A DNA stretch of 64,000 nucleotides. Source: Roseateles_B flavus. Lineage in GTDB: Bacteria; Pseudomonadota; Gammaproteobacteria; Burkholderiales; Burkholderiaceae_C. This document shows positions 25,614 through 34,056 of the stretch, piece after piece. The position numbers were made by a program, and so were the translations under genes. The stretch spans positions 310,001-374,000 of the forward strand of contig NZ_JBDPZC010000003.1 in assembly GCF_039872765.1 (NCBI RefSeq). The letters are read 5' to 3'. Positions within the stretch are counted from its first letter, which is position 1. Each line of letters starts with the position of its first letter. The notes beneath the pieces were generated by a model, which saw only the letters and a list, made by a program, of their open reading frames with translations, did no database searches and was not told where the DNA came from.

Positions 25614-25775
25614 CGGCGCCCGAGGATCCGGCTCTGCCGGGCCTGGGGATGGCCTTGCAGGCCGCGTCGGACCTGCGGGTCCGACTCCTCGCCAGGCTGG
25701 GCGGGTCCGCTGGACCCACCCAGTCCGGGCTCGGCCCCCTTGAGGGGGCTGGCGAAGCCAGCAGGGGGTGGGTCA
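25614..25775. repeat. Palindromic repeat island between the FadB-type and thiolase genes
   Basis: A chain of perfect short stems: CCGGC/GCCGG within GGATCCGGCTCTGCCGGGCC (from 25624), GTCGGACC/GGTCCGAC (25667-25686), GGGTCC/GGACCC near 25701-25715, and GCCCCC-TTGA-GGGGGC next to TGGCGAAGCCA. The block ends right at the fadB stop. Its first part matches the repeat at 40028-40047 and its last part matches the arms of the element at 56601-56741. Confidence 0.7.
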
Positions 25776-27884
25776 TCAATCCGTGAATCCCTTGCCTTCG
25801 GCAACGAGGCGCTGGATCAGCGGCGCCGGCTGCCAGAAGCTGGCGTCGTCCAGCGGGTTGCGGGCGAAGCGCTTCATGGCCTCGACCACGTTGTAGAGGC
25901 CCACCGTGTCGGCATAGCACATAGGGCCGCCGCGCCACAGCGGGAAGCCGTAGCCGGTGAGGTAGACCATGTCGATGTCCGAGGCGCGCAGCGCGATGCC
26001 CTCTTCCAGGATGTGGGCGGCTTCGTTGACCAGCGAGAAGACGAGGCGCTGCACGATCTCCTCGTCGCTGATCTTGCGAGGCGTGATGCCCTGCGCGGCA
26101 CGGTGCTTCTCGATCATCTCGACCACGACGGCCGAGGGGACGGCGTCTCGCTTGCCGGCGGCGTAGTCGTACCAGCCGGCGCCCGTCTTCTGGCCGAAGC
26201 GGCCCATCTCGCAGAGCAGGTCGGCCGTCTTCGAGTAGCGCAGATGCGGCTTCTCCTGGTAGCGCCGCTTGCGGATATACCAGCCCACGTCGTTGCCGGC
26301 GAGGTCGCCCATGCGGAAGGGGCCCATGGCGAAGCCGAACTTCTCGACCGCCTTGTCCACCTGCTGCGGCGTGCAGCCCTCCTCCAGCAGGAAGCCGGCC
26401 TGGCGGCTGTACTGCTCGATCATGCGGTTGCCGATGAAGCCGTCGCACACGCCCGAGACCACGCAGGTCTTGCGGATGGTCTTGCCCAGGGCCATCACCG
26501 TGGCCAGCACGTCCTTGGCCGTCTCCTTGCCACGCACGACCTCCAGCAGCTTCATCACATTGGCCGGGCTGAAGAAGTGCATGCCGATCACGTCCTGCGG
26601 GCGCTTCGTGAAGGCGGCGATCCTGTTCAGGTCCAGCGTCGAGGTGTTGGAGGCCAGGATGGCGCCGGGCTTCATCACGGCATCCAACTGCTCGAAGACC
26701 TGCTGCTTGACGCCCAAGTCCTCGAAGACGGCCTCGATGACGAGGTCGGCGTCGCCGATGTCCGCATAGCTCAGCGTGGTGCTCAGCAAGGCCATGCGCT
26801 GCTGGTACTTGTCTTCCTTGAGCTTGCCCTTCTTGACCTGACCCTCGTAGTTCTTGCGGATGGTGGCCAGGCCGCGGTCCAGGGCTTCCTGCTTCATCTC
26901 CAGGATGACCACCGGGATGCCGGCGTTGAGGAAGTTCATGCTGATGCCGCCGCCCATGGTGCCGGCACCGATCACCGCGACCTTGCGGATCTCGCGCCGG
27001 GGCGTGTCCTCGGGCACGTCGGGGATCTTGCTGGTGGCACGCTCGGCGAAGAAGGCATGGCGCAGGGCCTTGCTCTCGGGCGTCATCATCAGGGCCACAA
27101 AGCCCTCGCGCTCGGCCTTGATGCCTTCATCGAAAGGCTTGTAGACCGAGGCGGCAACGGCTTCCAGGCAGCGCAGCGGTGCGGGGAAGTGCTTCGCCTG
27201 GGCTGCGACCATGTTGCGGGCGAACTGGAAGTAGGCGTCGGGCTCGGCATGGCGGGCCTTGAGGTCGCGCACGCGGGGCAGCGGGCTGCCGTCGGCATGC
27301 CTGGCAATGACGGTCGCGGCGAAGTCCAGGGCCTCGCTCATCAGCTCGCCGCTGGTGATCTTGTCGAAGAGCTTCTGGCCGGGGACCATGGCCAGCAGCT
27401 GGCTCTCCACCGCCTCGCCGCTGACGATCATGTTCAGCGCCGGCTCCACGCCCAGGGCGCGCGGCAGGCGCTGCGTGCCGCCCGCGCCGGGCAGCAGGCC
27501 GATCTTGACCTCGGGCAGCGCGATCTTGGCGCCCGGCGCCGCCACGCGGTAATGGCAGCCCAGGGACAGCTCCAGCCCGCCGCCCATGCACACGGTGTGG
27601 ATGGCCGCGATGACGGGCTTGCTGCAGGCCTCGACCTTGGCGATCAGCGAATGCAGATTGGGCTCGGCCAGGGCCTTGGGGCTGCCGAACTCGCGGATGT
27701 CCGCGCCGCCGGAGAAGGCCTTGCCGGCGCCGGTGATGACGACGGCCTTGACCGCGGCATCGGCCTCGGCCCGGTCGATCCCCTCGGCCACCGCTTTGCG
27801 GGTGGCGTAACCCAGGCCGTTGACCGGCGGGTTGTTCAGGGTGATCACGGCAACGGCGCCGTGAACCTCGTAGCTGGCACTCAT
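25776..27884 (-). CDS. fadB: FadB-type enoyl-CoA hydratase / 3-hydroxyacyl-CoA dehydrogenase
   Basis: 702-residue bifunctional beta-oxidation enzyme. The N-terminal hydratase half (1-180) has CMGGGLELSLGCHYRVA and LPEVKIGLLPGAGGTQRLP, with both catalytic Glu positions. The dehydrogenase half starts with the NAD motif VAVIGAGTMGGGISMNFLNAG (about 303) and contains GMHFFSPANVMKLLEV and SGVCDGFIGNRM. It starts after GGAAGGAAG. Upstream, on its own strand, a palindromic operator directly follows a -10-like TAGAAT, so repression by a TetR-type regulator is likely. It is shorter than E. coli FadB (729) and closer to FadJ-like forms. Confidence 0.96.
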   Translation of the reverse strand: MSASYEVHGAVAVITLNNPPVNGLGYATRKAVAEGIDRAEADAAVKAVVITGAGKAFSGGADIREFGSPKALAEPNLHSLIAKVEACSKPVIAAIHTVCMGGGLELSLGCHYRVAAPGAKIALPEVKIGLLPGAGGTQRLPRALGVEPALNMIVSGEAVESQLLAMVPGQKLFDKITSGELMSEALDFAATVIARHADGSPLPRVRDLKARHAEPDAYFQFARNMVAAQAKHFPAPLRCLEAVAASVYKPFDEGIKAEREGFVALMMTPESKALRHAFFAERATSKIPDVPEDTPRREIRKVAVIGAGTMGGGISMNFLNAGIPVVILEMKQEALDRGLATIRKNYEGQVKKGKLKEDKYQQRMALLSTTLSYADIGDADLVIEAVFEDLGVKQQVFEQLDAVMKPGAILASNTSTLDLNRIAAFTKRPQDVIGMHFFSPANVMKLLEVVRGKETAKDVLATVMALGKTIRKTCVVSGVCDGFIGNRMIEQYSRQAGFLLEEGCTPQQVDKAVEKFGFAMGPFRMGDLAGNDVGWYIRKRRYQEKPHLRYSKTADLLCEMGRFGQKTGAGWYDYAAGKRDAVPSAVVVEMIEKHRAAQGITPRKISDEEIVQRLVFSLVNEAAHILEEGIALRASDIDMVYLTGYGFPLWRGGPMCYADTVGLYNVVEAMKRFARNPLDDASFWQPAPLIQRLVAEGKGFTD

Positions 27885-27956
27885 GGGCGGGCTTCCTTCC
27901 TTGTGCAGTGGAGGGCTGCGGCCACTCTGGAGCGTGTCATGTGTGCCGCAGAAATA

Positions 27957-27975
27957 GAACGATCGTTCGATTCTA
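27957..27975 (-). promoter_or_regulatory. Perfect palindromic operator and -10 box upstream of the FadB-type gene
   Basis: GAACGATCGTTC is a perfect 12-base palindrome (27957-27968). On the minus strand it directly follows TAGAAT (27975-27970), which matches the sigma-70 -10 in five of six bases. The start of transcription would fall inside the palindrome, 70-80 bases before the ATG. A near-identical module lies at 16157-16176. Confidence 0.65.
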
Positions 27976-28097
27976 GGCAGACCCTGCGGCCCGGTCCTGT
28001 CCCAGCGGCGACAAACGGGGGAGAACCCTGAGCGTGCCGCGCACGAAAGACCGGCGGCGCTGCCGCCCGCGCCCCGGGCCGCACGGCGCGGCCGGAC

Positions 28098-28460
28098 TCA
28101 GCCGCGGTTCAGCAGCTGCGTCGGCGCAAAGCCGTCGTTGGGGCGTTCGGGTTCGTCTTCGGGCAGGAGCTCGGGCGTGACGCTGTCCCCGCTCTGCGGC
28201 AGGGGCTCGTGGTGCACGACCCGGTGGTGGGCGCGCTCGTCAGCCAGGCGAATGTCGGACAGCTCCTTCTGGAGCTGCTCGATCTGGCGGCGGGCGGCCG
28301 TGTTCTGCTGGCCGAGCTGGTTGCGTGCGGCATCCAGCTGGGCCATGCGATGCTGCAAGGCCTTCTGCCGTTGCCAGGCCCACAACCAGGTTGCCAGGAC
28401 CCCGAACAGCAGGCCGCCCAGTGCAGCCATCAACATCGACATCGTTGCTTGATTCCCCAT
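28098..28460 (-). CDS. Small single-span membrane protein with coiled coil, unknown function
   Basis: About 120 residues from MGNQATMSMLM. One N-terminal membrane span (about 8-28, LMAALGGLLFGVLATWLWAW) is followed by a helical, Gln/Arg/Ala-rich segment likely to form a coiled coil (HRMAQLDAARNQLGQQNTAA, then RRQIEQLQKELSDIR). The tail is acidic and disordered. The protein should face the cytoplasm or periplasm from the inner membrane. I do not recognise a family. Start alternatives are the adjacent ATG at 28463, TTG at 28493 and an ATG 18 bases downstream; AGGGGGA near 28465-28472 favours 28460 or 28463. Confidence 0.65.
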   Translation of the reverse strand: MGNQATMSMLMAALGGLLFGVLATWLWAWQRQKALQHRMAQLDAARNQLGQQNTAARRQIEQLQKELSDIRLADERAHHRVVHHEPLPQSGDSVTPELLPEDEPERPNDGFAPTQLLNRG

Positions 28461-28656
28461 CATTCCCCCTGCGCCGGTGGTGAACGGAGGCAACCGGTGA
28501 GTGCCGCCCCACCGGGCTGGAAAGAATGTAACTCTGCCTCGGGACCCCGACCATCCTCAAGGTAGGGGCAAGCAAGACCTGGCCCCCGCACCAGGGGGGG
28601 CCGCTGATTCCTTCACGCGGGCGCTGTGGTGTGGAAGCCGCAGTCCCGCGCCGGGC

Positions 28657-29376
28657 CTACACCTCCAGCCACTCCTTGCGGATGTAGGCATTGGCCCGCA
28701 GCGCGGCCGGGCTGCCCTCGAAGACCATGCGGCCGTGGCCCATCACATAGCAGCGCTCGGCGATGTCCAGCGCGATGGCCAGCTTCTGCTCGATCAGCAG
28801 CACGGCGATGCCGCGGCGCTTGAGCTCCTTGAGGTACTCGGCCACCAGCTCCACGATCATGGGCGCCAGGCCCTCGGTGGGCTCGTCGATGAGGATGAGG
28901 TCCGGATCGCCCATCAGCGTGCGGCACAGGGTCAGCATCTGCTGCTCGCCGCCCGAGAGCACGCCGGCCTCGGTGTGCTGGCGCTCCAGCAGGCGGGGGA
29001 ACATGCGGTACATGTCCTCGAAGCTCCAGCGCGGCACCTTCTGCCCGCGCTTCTGGCCCAGCAGCAGGTTCTGGTGCACGGTGAGGCGCGGGAAGATGTC
29101 GCGGTTCTCGGGCACGTAGCCGATGCCCGCGTGCGCGATCTCGAAGGCCTTGCGGCCCAGCAGCTCCTGTTCGCCGAAGCGCACAGAGCCCGTGCCGTCG
29201 ACCAGGCCCATGATGGTCTTGGCCGTGGTGGAGCGGCCCGAGCCGTTGCGCCCCAGCAGGGCGACGATCTCGCCGGGCTCCACCACCATGTCCACACCGT
29301 GCAGCACATGGCTCTTGCCGTAGAAGGCATGGACCTTGTCGAGCACCAGGCGGCGCCCTGTCTTTTCCGATGTCAT
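28657..29376 (-). CDS. livF: Liv-type ABC transporter ATPase (LivF), Walker A Lys replaced by Arg
   Basis: 239-residue ATPase of the branched-chain amino acid/carboxylate uptake family. The signature is LSGGEQQMLTLCRTLMGDP and the Walker B is LILIDEPTEGLAP. Walker A reads GRNGSGRSTT, so residue 48 is Arg (codon CGC, 29233-29235) where a Lys is expected. Its partner LivG is canonical. Its ATG overlaps the LivG stop by 4 bases (ATGA). It ends the livJ-H-M-G-F run. Confidence 0.95.
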   Translation of the reverse strand: MTSEKTGRRLVLDKVHAFYGKSHVLHGVDMVVEPGEIVALLGRNGSGRSTTAKTIMGLVDGTGSVRFGEQELLGRKAFEIAHAGIGYVPENRDIFPRLTVHQNLLLGQKRGQKVPRWSFEDMYRMFPRLLERQHTEAGVLSGGEQQMLTLCRTLMGDPDLILIDEPTEGLAPMIVELVAEYLKELKRRGIAVLLIEQKLAIALDIAERCYVMGHGRMVFEGSPAALRANAYIRKEWLEV

Positions 29377-30176
29377 GCCGTCGCTCCCGCTGCGGCCTGC
29401 TCGGCCAGGACGGAGCCCAGGTAGGCCTGCTGCACGCGGGCGTCCGCGCGCACGGCCTCGGGCGTGTCGAAGGCGATGACCTCGCCGTAGACCAGCACCG
29501 CGATGCGGTCCGCCAGGCCGAAGACCACGCCCATGTCATGCTCCACCGTCAGCAGGGTGCGCCCCTCGGTGACCTGGCGGATCAGCTGGATGAAGCGCTG
29601 CGTCTCGCTCTTGCTCATGCCCGCGGTGGGCTCGTCCAGCAGGATCACCGAGGCCCCGCTGGCGATGGTCATGCCGATCTCCAGCGCGCGGGCCTCGGCA
29701 TAGGTCAGGTTCATGGCCAGCACGTCGCGGCGCCTGTCCAGCTGGATCTGCTCCAGCAGCTCCTCCACCCGGTCGTTGAGCCCGTCCAGCCCGGCCAGGA
29801 AGTGCCAGAAGCTGTAGCGGTAGCCCATGGACCACAGCAGGGCGCAGCGGATGTTCTCGAACACCGAGAGCCGCGAGAAGAGGTTGGAGACCTGGAAGCT
29901 GCGCGCCAGGCCCTGGCGGTTGATCTTGTAGGGCGGCAGGCCGTCGATGCGCCGGCCGTGCAGGCGCACCTCGCCGCTCGTGGGCGGGAAGCGGCCACTG
30001 ATGAGGTTGAAGAGCGTGGACTTGCCGGCGCCGTTGGGGCCGATCAGCGCCACGCGCTCGCCCGCCCTCACCTGCAGCTGCGCGCCGCGGATGATCTCGC
30101 TGCGGCCGAAGCGCTTGCGCAGGTCCAGCAGCTCCAGCGCGTAGGGCGTCCCGGTGTCAGAAGGGGCTTGGCTCAC
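29373..30176 (-). CDS. livG: Liv-type ABC transporter ATPase (LivG)
   Basis: 267-residue ATPase. Walker A is GPNGAGKSTLFNLISG (about 45-60), Walker B is VILLDEPTAGMSKSE, and the family's H-loop region is TVEHDMGVVFGLADRI. The ABC signature is degenerate, as is common in LivG (LTYAEARALEIGM). Translation starts at GTG 30176, sharing 4 bases with the LivM stop (GTGA), and its end overlaps LivF. Upstream codons in this frame are out-of-frame translation of livM/livH and were not used. Confidence 0.96.
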   Translation of the reverse strand: MSQAPSDTGTPYALELLDLRKRFGRSEIIRGAQLQVRAGERVALIGPNGAGKSTLFNLISGRFPPTSGEVRLHGRRIDGLPPYKINRQGLARSFQVSNLFSRLSVFENIRCALLWSMGYRYSFWHFLAGLDGLNDRVEELLEQIQLDRRRDVLAMNLTYAEARALEIGMTIASGASVILLDEPTAGMSKSETQRFIQLIRQVTEGRTLLTVEHDMGVVFGLADRIAVLVYGEVIAFDTPEAVRADARVQQAYLGSVLAEQAAAGATA

Positions 30177-31480
30177 AGGCTCTCCCGGCGCTTGATGTCC
30201 TGCTCGATCTCTTCCTGGGTCTGGTCCCACTCGGCCCGGAAGCGCCGCCGCGCCAGCTCGAAGAGACCCAGCCCGACGACCATGGCCAGCACCGCGCCGA
30301 ACCAGGCATCGACCGAGTTGCTGCGGATGCGCGCGCCCATGAAGCCCAGCTCCGGCCCCATCGCGGCATTGAGCTGCAGGTGGTAGAGCATCTCCACGAT
30401 GCAGCTGGCGCCCAGCAGCACGGTCAGCCCGGTGCCGGCCAGCGCCAGGTAGGCCGTCCACAGGCGCGAGAGCTTGCCGAAGGCCGCCACGCGCAGGTTC
30501 ATCATGATCAGCGCGGCGATGCCGCCCGGCGCATACATCACCATGAAGAGGAACACGAGGCCCAGGTAGAGCAGCCAGGCCTGCGTCAGCTCGGACAGCA
30601 GCACGCCGGCCAGCACCATCAGCACCGCGCCGATGATGGGCCCGAAGAAGAAGGTCGCGCCGCCCAGGAAAGTGAAGAGCAGGTAGGCACCCGAGCGCGC
30701 GGCGCCCACCACCTCGGCGGTGACGATCTCGAAGTTCAGCGCCCCCAGGCCGCCCGCGATGCCCGCGAAGAAGCCCGAGATCAGGAAGGCCAGGAAGCGC
30801 ACCCAGCGCGTGTCGTAGCCGATGAACTCGACGCGCTCGGGGTTGTCGCGCACGGCATTGAGCATGCGGCCCAGCGGCGTGCGGGTCAGCGCGAAGAGGG
30901 CCGCGGTGCTGAAGAAGCAGTAGAGCGCGATCAGGTAGTAGACCTGGATCTGCGGCCCGAAGCTGATGCCCAGCACCGGCGCGCCCACCACGCGGTTGCC
31001 CGAGACCCCGCCCTCCCCGCCGAAGAACTCCGGCAGCATCAGGGACATGGACCAGATCAGCTCGCCCAGACCCAGCGTGATCATCGCGAAGGGCGTGCCG
31101 GACTTCTTGGTCGACACATAGCCGAACAGCGCCGCGAAGAAGAGCCCCGCCAGCCCGCCCGCCAGCGGCACCAGGCTCACCGGCAGGGCCAGCTGCCCGG
31201 CCGAGACCTGGTTGAGCGTGTGCATGGCGAGGAAGCCGCCCAGGCCGCTGTAGACCGCATGGCCGAAGCTGAGCATGCCGCCCTGGCCCAGCAGCAGGTT
31301 GTAGGCCAGGCAGGCGATGATGCCGATGCCCATCTGCGACAGCATGGTGTGGGCCAGGCTGCTGGTCCACAGCAGCGGCGCCACGCCCAGCGCCAGGGCA
31401 TAGCAACCCCACACCAGCCAGCGGCCGACGTTCCAGGGCTTGAAGTGGAAATGCGCCGCGCTGGCGCGCACTTGATTCAT
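30173..31480 (-). CDS. livM: Liv-type ABC transporter permease (LivM)
   Basis: 435-residue inner-membrane permease with roughly ten hydrophobic spans. Typical stretches are LAYNLLLGQGGMLSFGHAVYSGLGGF and LTRTPLGRMLNAVRDNPERVEFIGYD. The C-terminus (FRAEWDQTQEEIEQDIKRRE) is a charged tail. It is longer than many LivM proteins because of an extra C-terminal span pair (about 350-415). It lies 12 bases after LivH and overlaps LivG. Confidence 0.95.
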   Translation of the reverse strand: MNQVRASAAHFHFKPWNVGRWLVWGCYALALGVAPLLWTSSLAHTMLSQMGIGIIACLAYNLLLGQGGMLSFGHAVYSGLGGFLAMHTLNQVSAGQLALPVSLVPLAGGLAGLFFAALFGYVSTKKSGTPFAMITLGLGELIWSMSLMLPEFFGGEGGVSGNRVVGAPVLGISFGPQIQVYYLIALYCFFSTAALFALTRTPLGRMLNAVRDNPERVEFIGYDTRWVRFLAFLISGFFAGIAGGLGALNFEIVTAEVVGAARSGAYLLFTFLGGATFFFGPIIGAVLMVLAGVLLSELTQAWLLYLGLVFLFMVMYAPGGIAALIMMNLRVAAFGKLSRLWTAYLALAGTGLTVLLGASCIVEMLYHLQLNAAMGPELGFMGARIRSNSVDAWFGAVLAMVVGLGLFELARRRFRAEWDQTQEEIEQDIKRRESL

Positions 31481-31492
31481 CAGCCGGCTCCC

Positions 31493-32509
31493 TCAGTCGT
31501 CCCGCGTGCCGAACAGGCCCTTGGGCCGGAAGATCAGGATCAGCACCATCAGCAGGTAAGGCAGGATGGGCGCGACCTGGGCCAGCGAGAGCTTCAGCAG
31601 CGGATAGCCCGGCGTGGCCGGCGTGACCGCCAGGCCCGCGCGCTGCGCCAGCGTGGCCAGCGAGGCGTCCACCGTCAGCGGCAGGGTCTGGATGAGGCCG
31701 ATCAGCAGCGAGGCCACGAAGGCCCCGGCCAGCGAGCCCACGCCGCCCACCACCACGACCACGAAGATGATGGAGCCCACGATGGCCGCCATGGCCGGCT
31801 CGGTCACGAAGGTGATGCCCCCGATGACGCCCGCCAGCGCCGCCAGCGCGCAGCCGCTGCCGAAGACCAGCATCAGCACCCGCGGCACGTTGTGGCCCAG
31901 GGCCTCGGCCATCTCCGGGTGGGTGAGTGCCGCCTGGATCACGAGCCCGATGCGGCTGCGCGTCAACAGGGCCCACAAGGCCACCAGCATCGCCAGGGCC
32001 ACCACCATCATGAAGGCCCGGGTCAGCGGGAACTTGGAGCAGGCCGCTGCCGCGCACTGTGCCGGCGTGGCGTCGCCCCATACGAGGGTCAGGCCTTGCC
32101 CGGCCGCCTTCAACAGCGTGAAGGCCGAGCCCTGCAGCGCCGGCGGCGGGCCGAAGGGCACCGAGGTCCGCCCGAAGACCAGCTGCACCAGCTCCAGGAT
32201 CACGTAGGACAGGCCGAAGGTGATCAGCAGCTCCGGCACATGGCCGAACTTGTGCACCCGGCGCAGCGCCGTGCGCTCGAACAGCGCACCGAGAAGCCCC
32301 ACCGCCAGCGGCGCCAGCAGCAGCGCCGGCCAGAAGCCCAGCCAGCCCGCCAGCACATAGGCCGCGTAGGCGCCCAGCATGTAGAAGCTGGCATGCGCGA
32401 AGTTCAGCACGCCCATCATGCTGAAGATCAGCGTCAGGCCTGCGCTGAGCATGAACAGCAGCAGCCCCGAGGCCAGGCCATTGAGCAGGTTGATCAGGAG
32501 TTGGTCCAC
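31493..32509 (-). CDS. livH: Liv-type ABC transporter permease (LivH)
   Basis: 338-residue inner-membrane permease beginning MDQLLINLLNGLASGLLLFMLSAGLTLIFSMMGVLNFAHASFYMLGAY, the standard LivH N-terminus. Later motifs are VLMLVFGSGCALAALAGVIGG and VGGVGSLAGAFVASLLIGL. About 40 extra residues lie near 125-165 (GDATPAQCAAAACSKFPL). It pairs with LivM to form the channel. It is preceded by a 191-base spacer after livJ that holds a long inverted repeat. Confidence 0.95.
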   Translation of the reverse strand: MDQLLINLLNGLASGLLLFMLSAGLTLIFSMMGVLNFAHASFYMLGAYAAYVLAGWLGFWPALLLAPLAVGLLGALFERTALRRVHKFGHVPELLITFGLSYVILELVQLVFGRTSVPFGPPPALQGSAFTLLKAAGQGLTLVWGDATPAQCAAAACSKFPLTRAFMMVVALAMLVALWALLTRSRIGLVIQAALTHPEMAEALGHNVPRVLMLVFGSGCALAALAGVIGGITFVTEPAMAAIVGSIIFVVVVVGGVGSLAGAFVASLLIGLIQTLPLTVDASLATLAQRAGLAVTPATPGYPLLKLSLAQVAPILPYLLMVLILIFRPKGLFGTRDD

Positions 32510-32592
32510 ATCACCTCGTGCAGGTTCAGCCCGCGAAAGCGTTCATCGACGCCAGCCCCCCTCCGCCACCGCCAGGGAATCGGGTATGCAGC

Positions 32593-32684
32593 GGCTGCAG
32601 CGAGCGGTCCGAGGTGGCGACGAGGAGCACAGCCGTACTGGGGTACGGCGAGCACCGCAGTCGCCAGATCGGATCGCGCAGCCA
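32593..32684. repeat. Long imperfect inverted repeat between the binding-protein and LivH genes
   Basis: The centre is a perfect stem GCCGTAC-TGGG-GTACGGC (32632-32649). Moving outward, GGTGGCGAC pairs with GTCGCC, and GCGGTCCGA with TCGGATCGC. The arms then continue to GGCTGC/GCAGCC with a small internal loop. About 35 of 42 positions pair. There is no T run, so it may act as an mRNA-stability or partial-termination element or be a palindromic repeat. Confidence 0.7.
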
Positions 32685-32700
32685 GCCGATGCAGCCCGAT

Positions 32701-33945
32701 TCAGCGTTTCATTTGGCAGGAGGTGGGGGTGGAGGAGACGTACGAGTCGTACATCTTCAGCGGCACCAGCGTGTAGCCCGTGTTCTCAGGGCTGTACGGA
32801 TACTTGGCATCCGCCTTGTTCCACACCGAGATGAACAGCGGCTGCTGCAGCTGGTGGTCGGTCTTGCGCACCTGCACCTCGCCGTTGAAGCTCTTCACCG
32901 TGAGCCCTTCCAGCGCGGCGGCCACCTTGACCGGGTCCGTGCTCTTGGCCTTGGCCATGGCCTCGCCCAGCAGGCTGTAGATGTGGATCACGCTGCCGGT
33001 GTAGAAGTCGTCGTTGAAGCGCTTCTTGTACTCGTCCATCCACTTGCCCATCTGCCCACCGAGGTTGTAGTGGTTGTAGGACACCTGGAAAACGCGCCCC
33101 GCCGAGGCCGCGCCCAGCGCCGTGGGCGTGCCGCTGACGCCGGCGTAGTAGGTGAAGAACTTGCCCGTGTAGCCGGCCTCGTTGGCGGCCTTGACCAGCA
33201 GGGTCAGGTCTGAACCCCAGTTGCCGGTGATGACGGTGTCGGCGCCGCTGGCCTTGATCTTGGCCACATAGGGCGCGAAGTCGCGCACCTGGGCCAGCGG
33301 ATGCAGGTCTTCGCCCACCACCTGGATGTCCGGCCGCTTGCGGGCCAGCATCTCCTTGGCGTACTTGGCCACCTGCTGGCCGTGGGCGTAGTTCTGGTTG
33401 AGCAGGAAGACCTTCTTGACGTCGGCCTGGTCCTTCATGAAGGTGGTGATGGCCTCCATCTTCATGGAGGTGTCGGCGTCCATGCGGAAGTGCCAGTAGC
33501 TGCACTTGCTGTTGGTGAGGTCCGGGTCCACGGCCGAGTGGTTGAGGTACAGCACCTCCTTGCCCGGGTTGCGCTCGTTGTGCTTGTTGATCGCGTCAAT
33601 CAGCGCCAGCGCCGCGCCCGAGCCATTGCCCTGGGTGACGTAGCGTACGCCCTGGTCGATGGCAGACTTCAGCGCATTGAGCGTCTCGGCCGGGCTCAGC
33701 TTGTTGTCGATGGCGATGATCTCGAACTTCACGCCCGCCGGATTCGTGGCGTTGAACTTCTCGGCGAAGAACTGGAAGCTCTTGACCTGGTTCTGGCCCA
33801 CCGGGCCCATCAGGCCGGACAGCGGGTCGATCCAGGCGATCTTCACCGTCTCGCCCTTCTGCGCCTGGGCCCCGAGGCTCAGGCCGGCAAGAAGCAGGGA
33901 CGCTGCGAGGTGCCGCAGCCTGAACTCACGCGATGCAGTCAACAT
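32701..33945 (-). CDS. Liv-type ABC transporter periplasmic binding protein
   Basis: 414-residue type I periplasmic binding protein. A Sec signal (about 1-28, ending SLGAQAQ) is followed by KIAWIDPLSGLMGPVGQNQV and VRYVTQGNGSGAALALIDAIN. Further matches are HFRMDADTSMKMEAITTFMK and GADTVITGNWGSDLTLLVKAANE. It captures an unknown solute for LivHMGF. Its neighbours are beta-oxidation genes and an acyl-CoA ligase, so the ligand may be a carboxylic acid rather than an amino acid. The start at 33945 has AGGAGACGTCC upstream. The stop lies just before the palindromic spacer at 32593-32684. Confidence 0.93.
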   Translation of the reverse strand: MLTASREFRLRHLAASLLLAGLSLGAQAQKGETVKIAWIDPLSGLMGPVGQNQVKSFQFFAEKFNATNPAGVKFEIIAIDNKLSPAETLNALKSAIDQGVRYVTQGNGSGAALALIDAINKHNERNPGKEVLYLNHSAVDPDLTNSKCSYWHFRMDADTSMKMEAITTFMKDQADVKKVFLLNQNYAHGQQVAKYAKEMLARKRPDIQVVGEDLHPLAQVRDFAPYVAKIKASGADTVITGNWGSDLTLLVKAANEAGYTGKFFTYYAGVSGTPTALGAASAGRVFQVSYNHYNLGGQMGKWMDEYKKRFNDDFYTGSVIHIYSLLGEAMAKAKSTDPVKVAAALEGLTVKSFNGEVQVRKTDHQLQQPLFISVWNKADAKYPYSPENTGYTLVPLKMYDSYVSSTPTSCQMKR

Positions 33946-34056
33946 GGACGTCTCCTTCTGGCCCTTTGGCGGGCCTGTTCTCGGTCTCAACATGTCTTGC
34001 AGGTCCCGACCCGCTGGCCGGGCCTGCTTCAGCGAACGCGGTCGGCCCGCCCCGGC

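Noticed and set aside
25740..28031. 763-codon plus-strand reading frame antisense to fadB
   Set aside because: Covers a certain gene on the other strand and has shadow composition.
29373..32081. 902-codon minus-strand frame ending in livG
   Set aside because: Only the last 267 codons are livG; the rest is out-of-frame translation of livM and livH, which are clear genes. GTG 30176 is the start.
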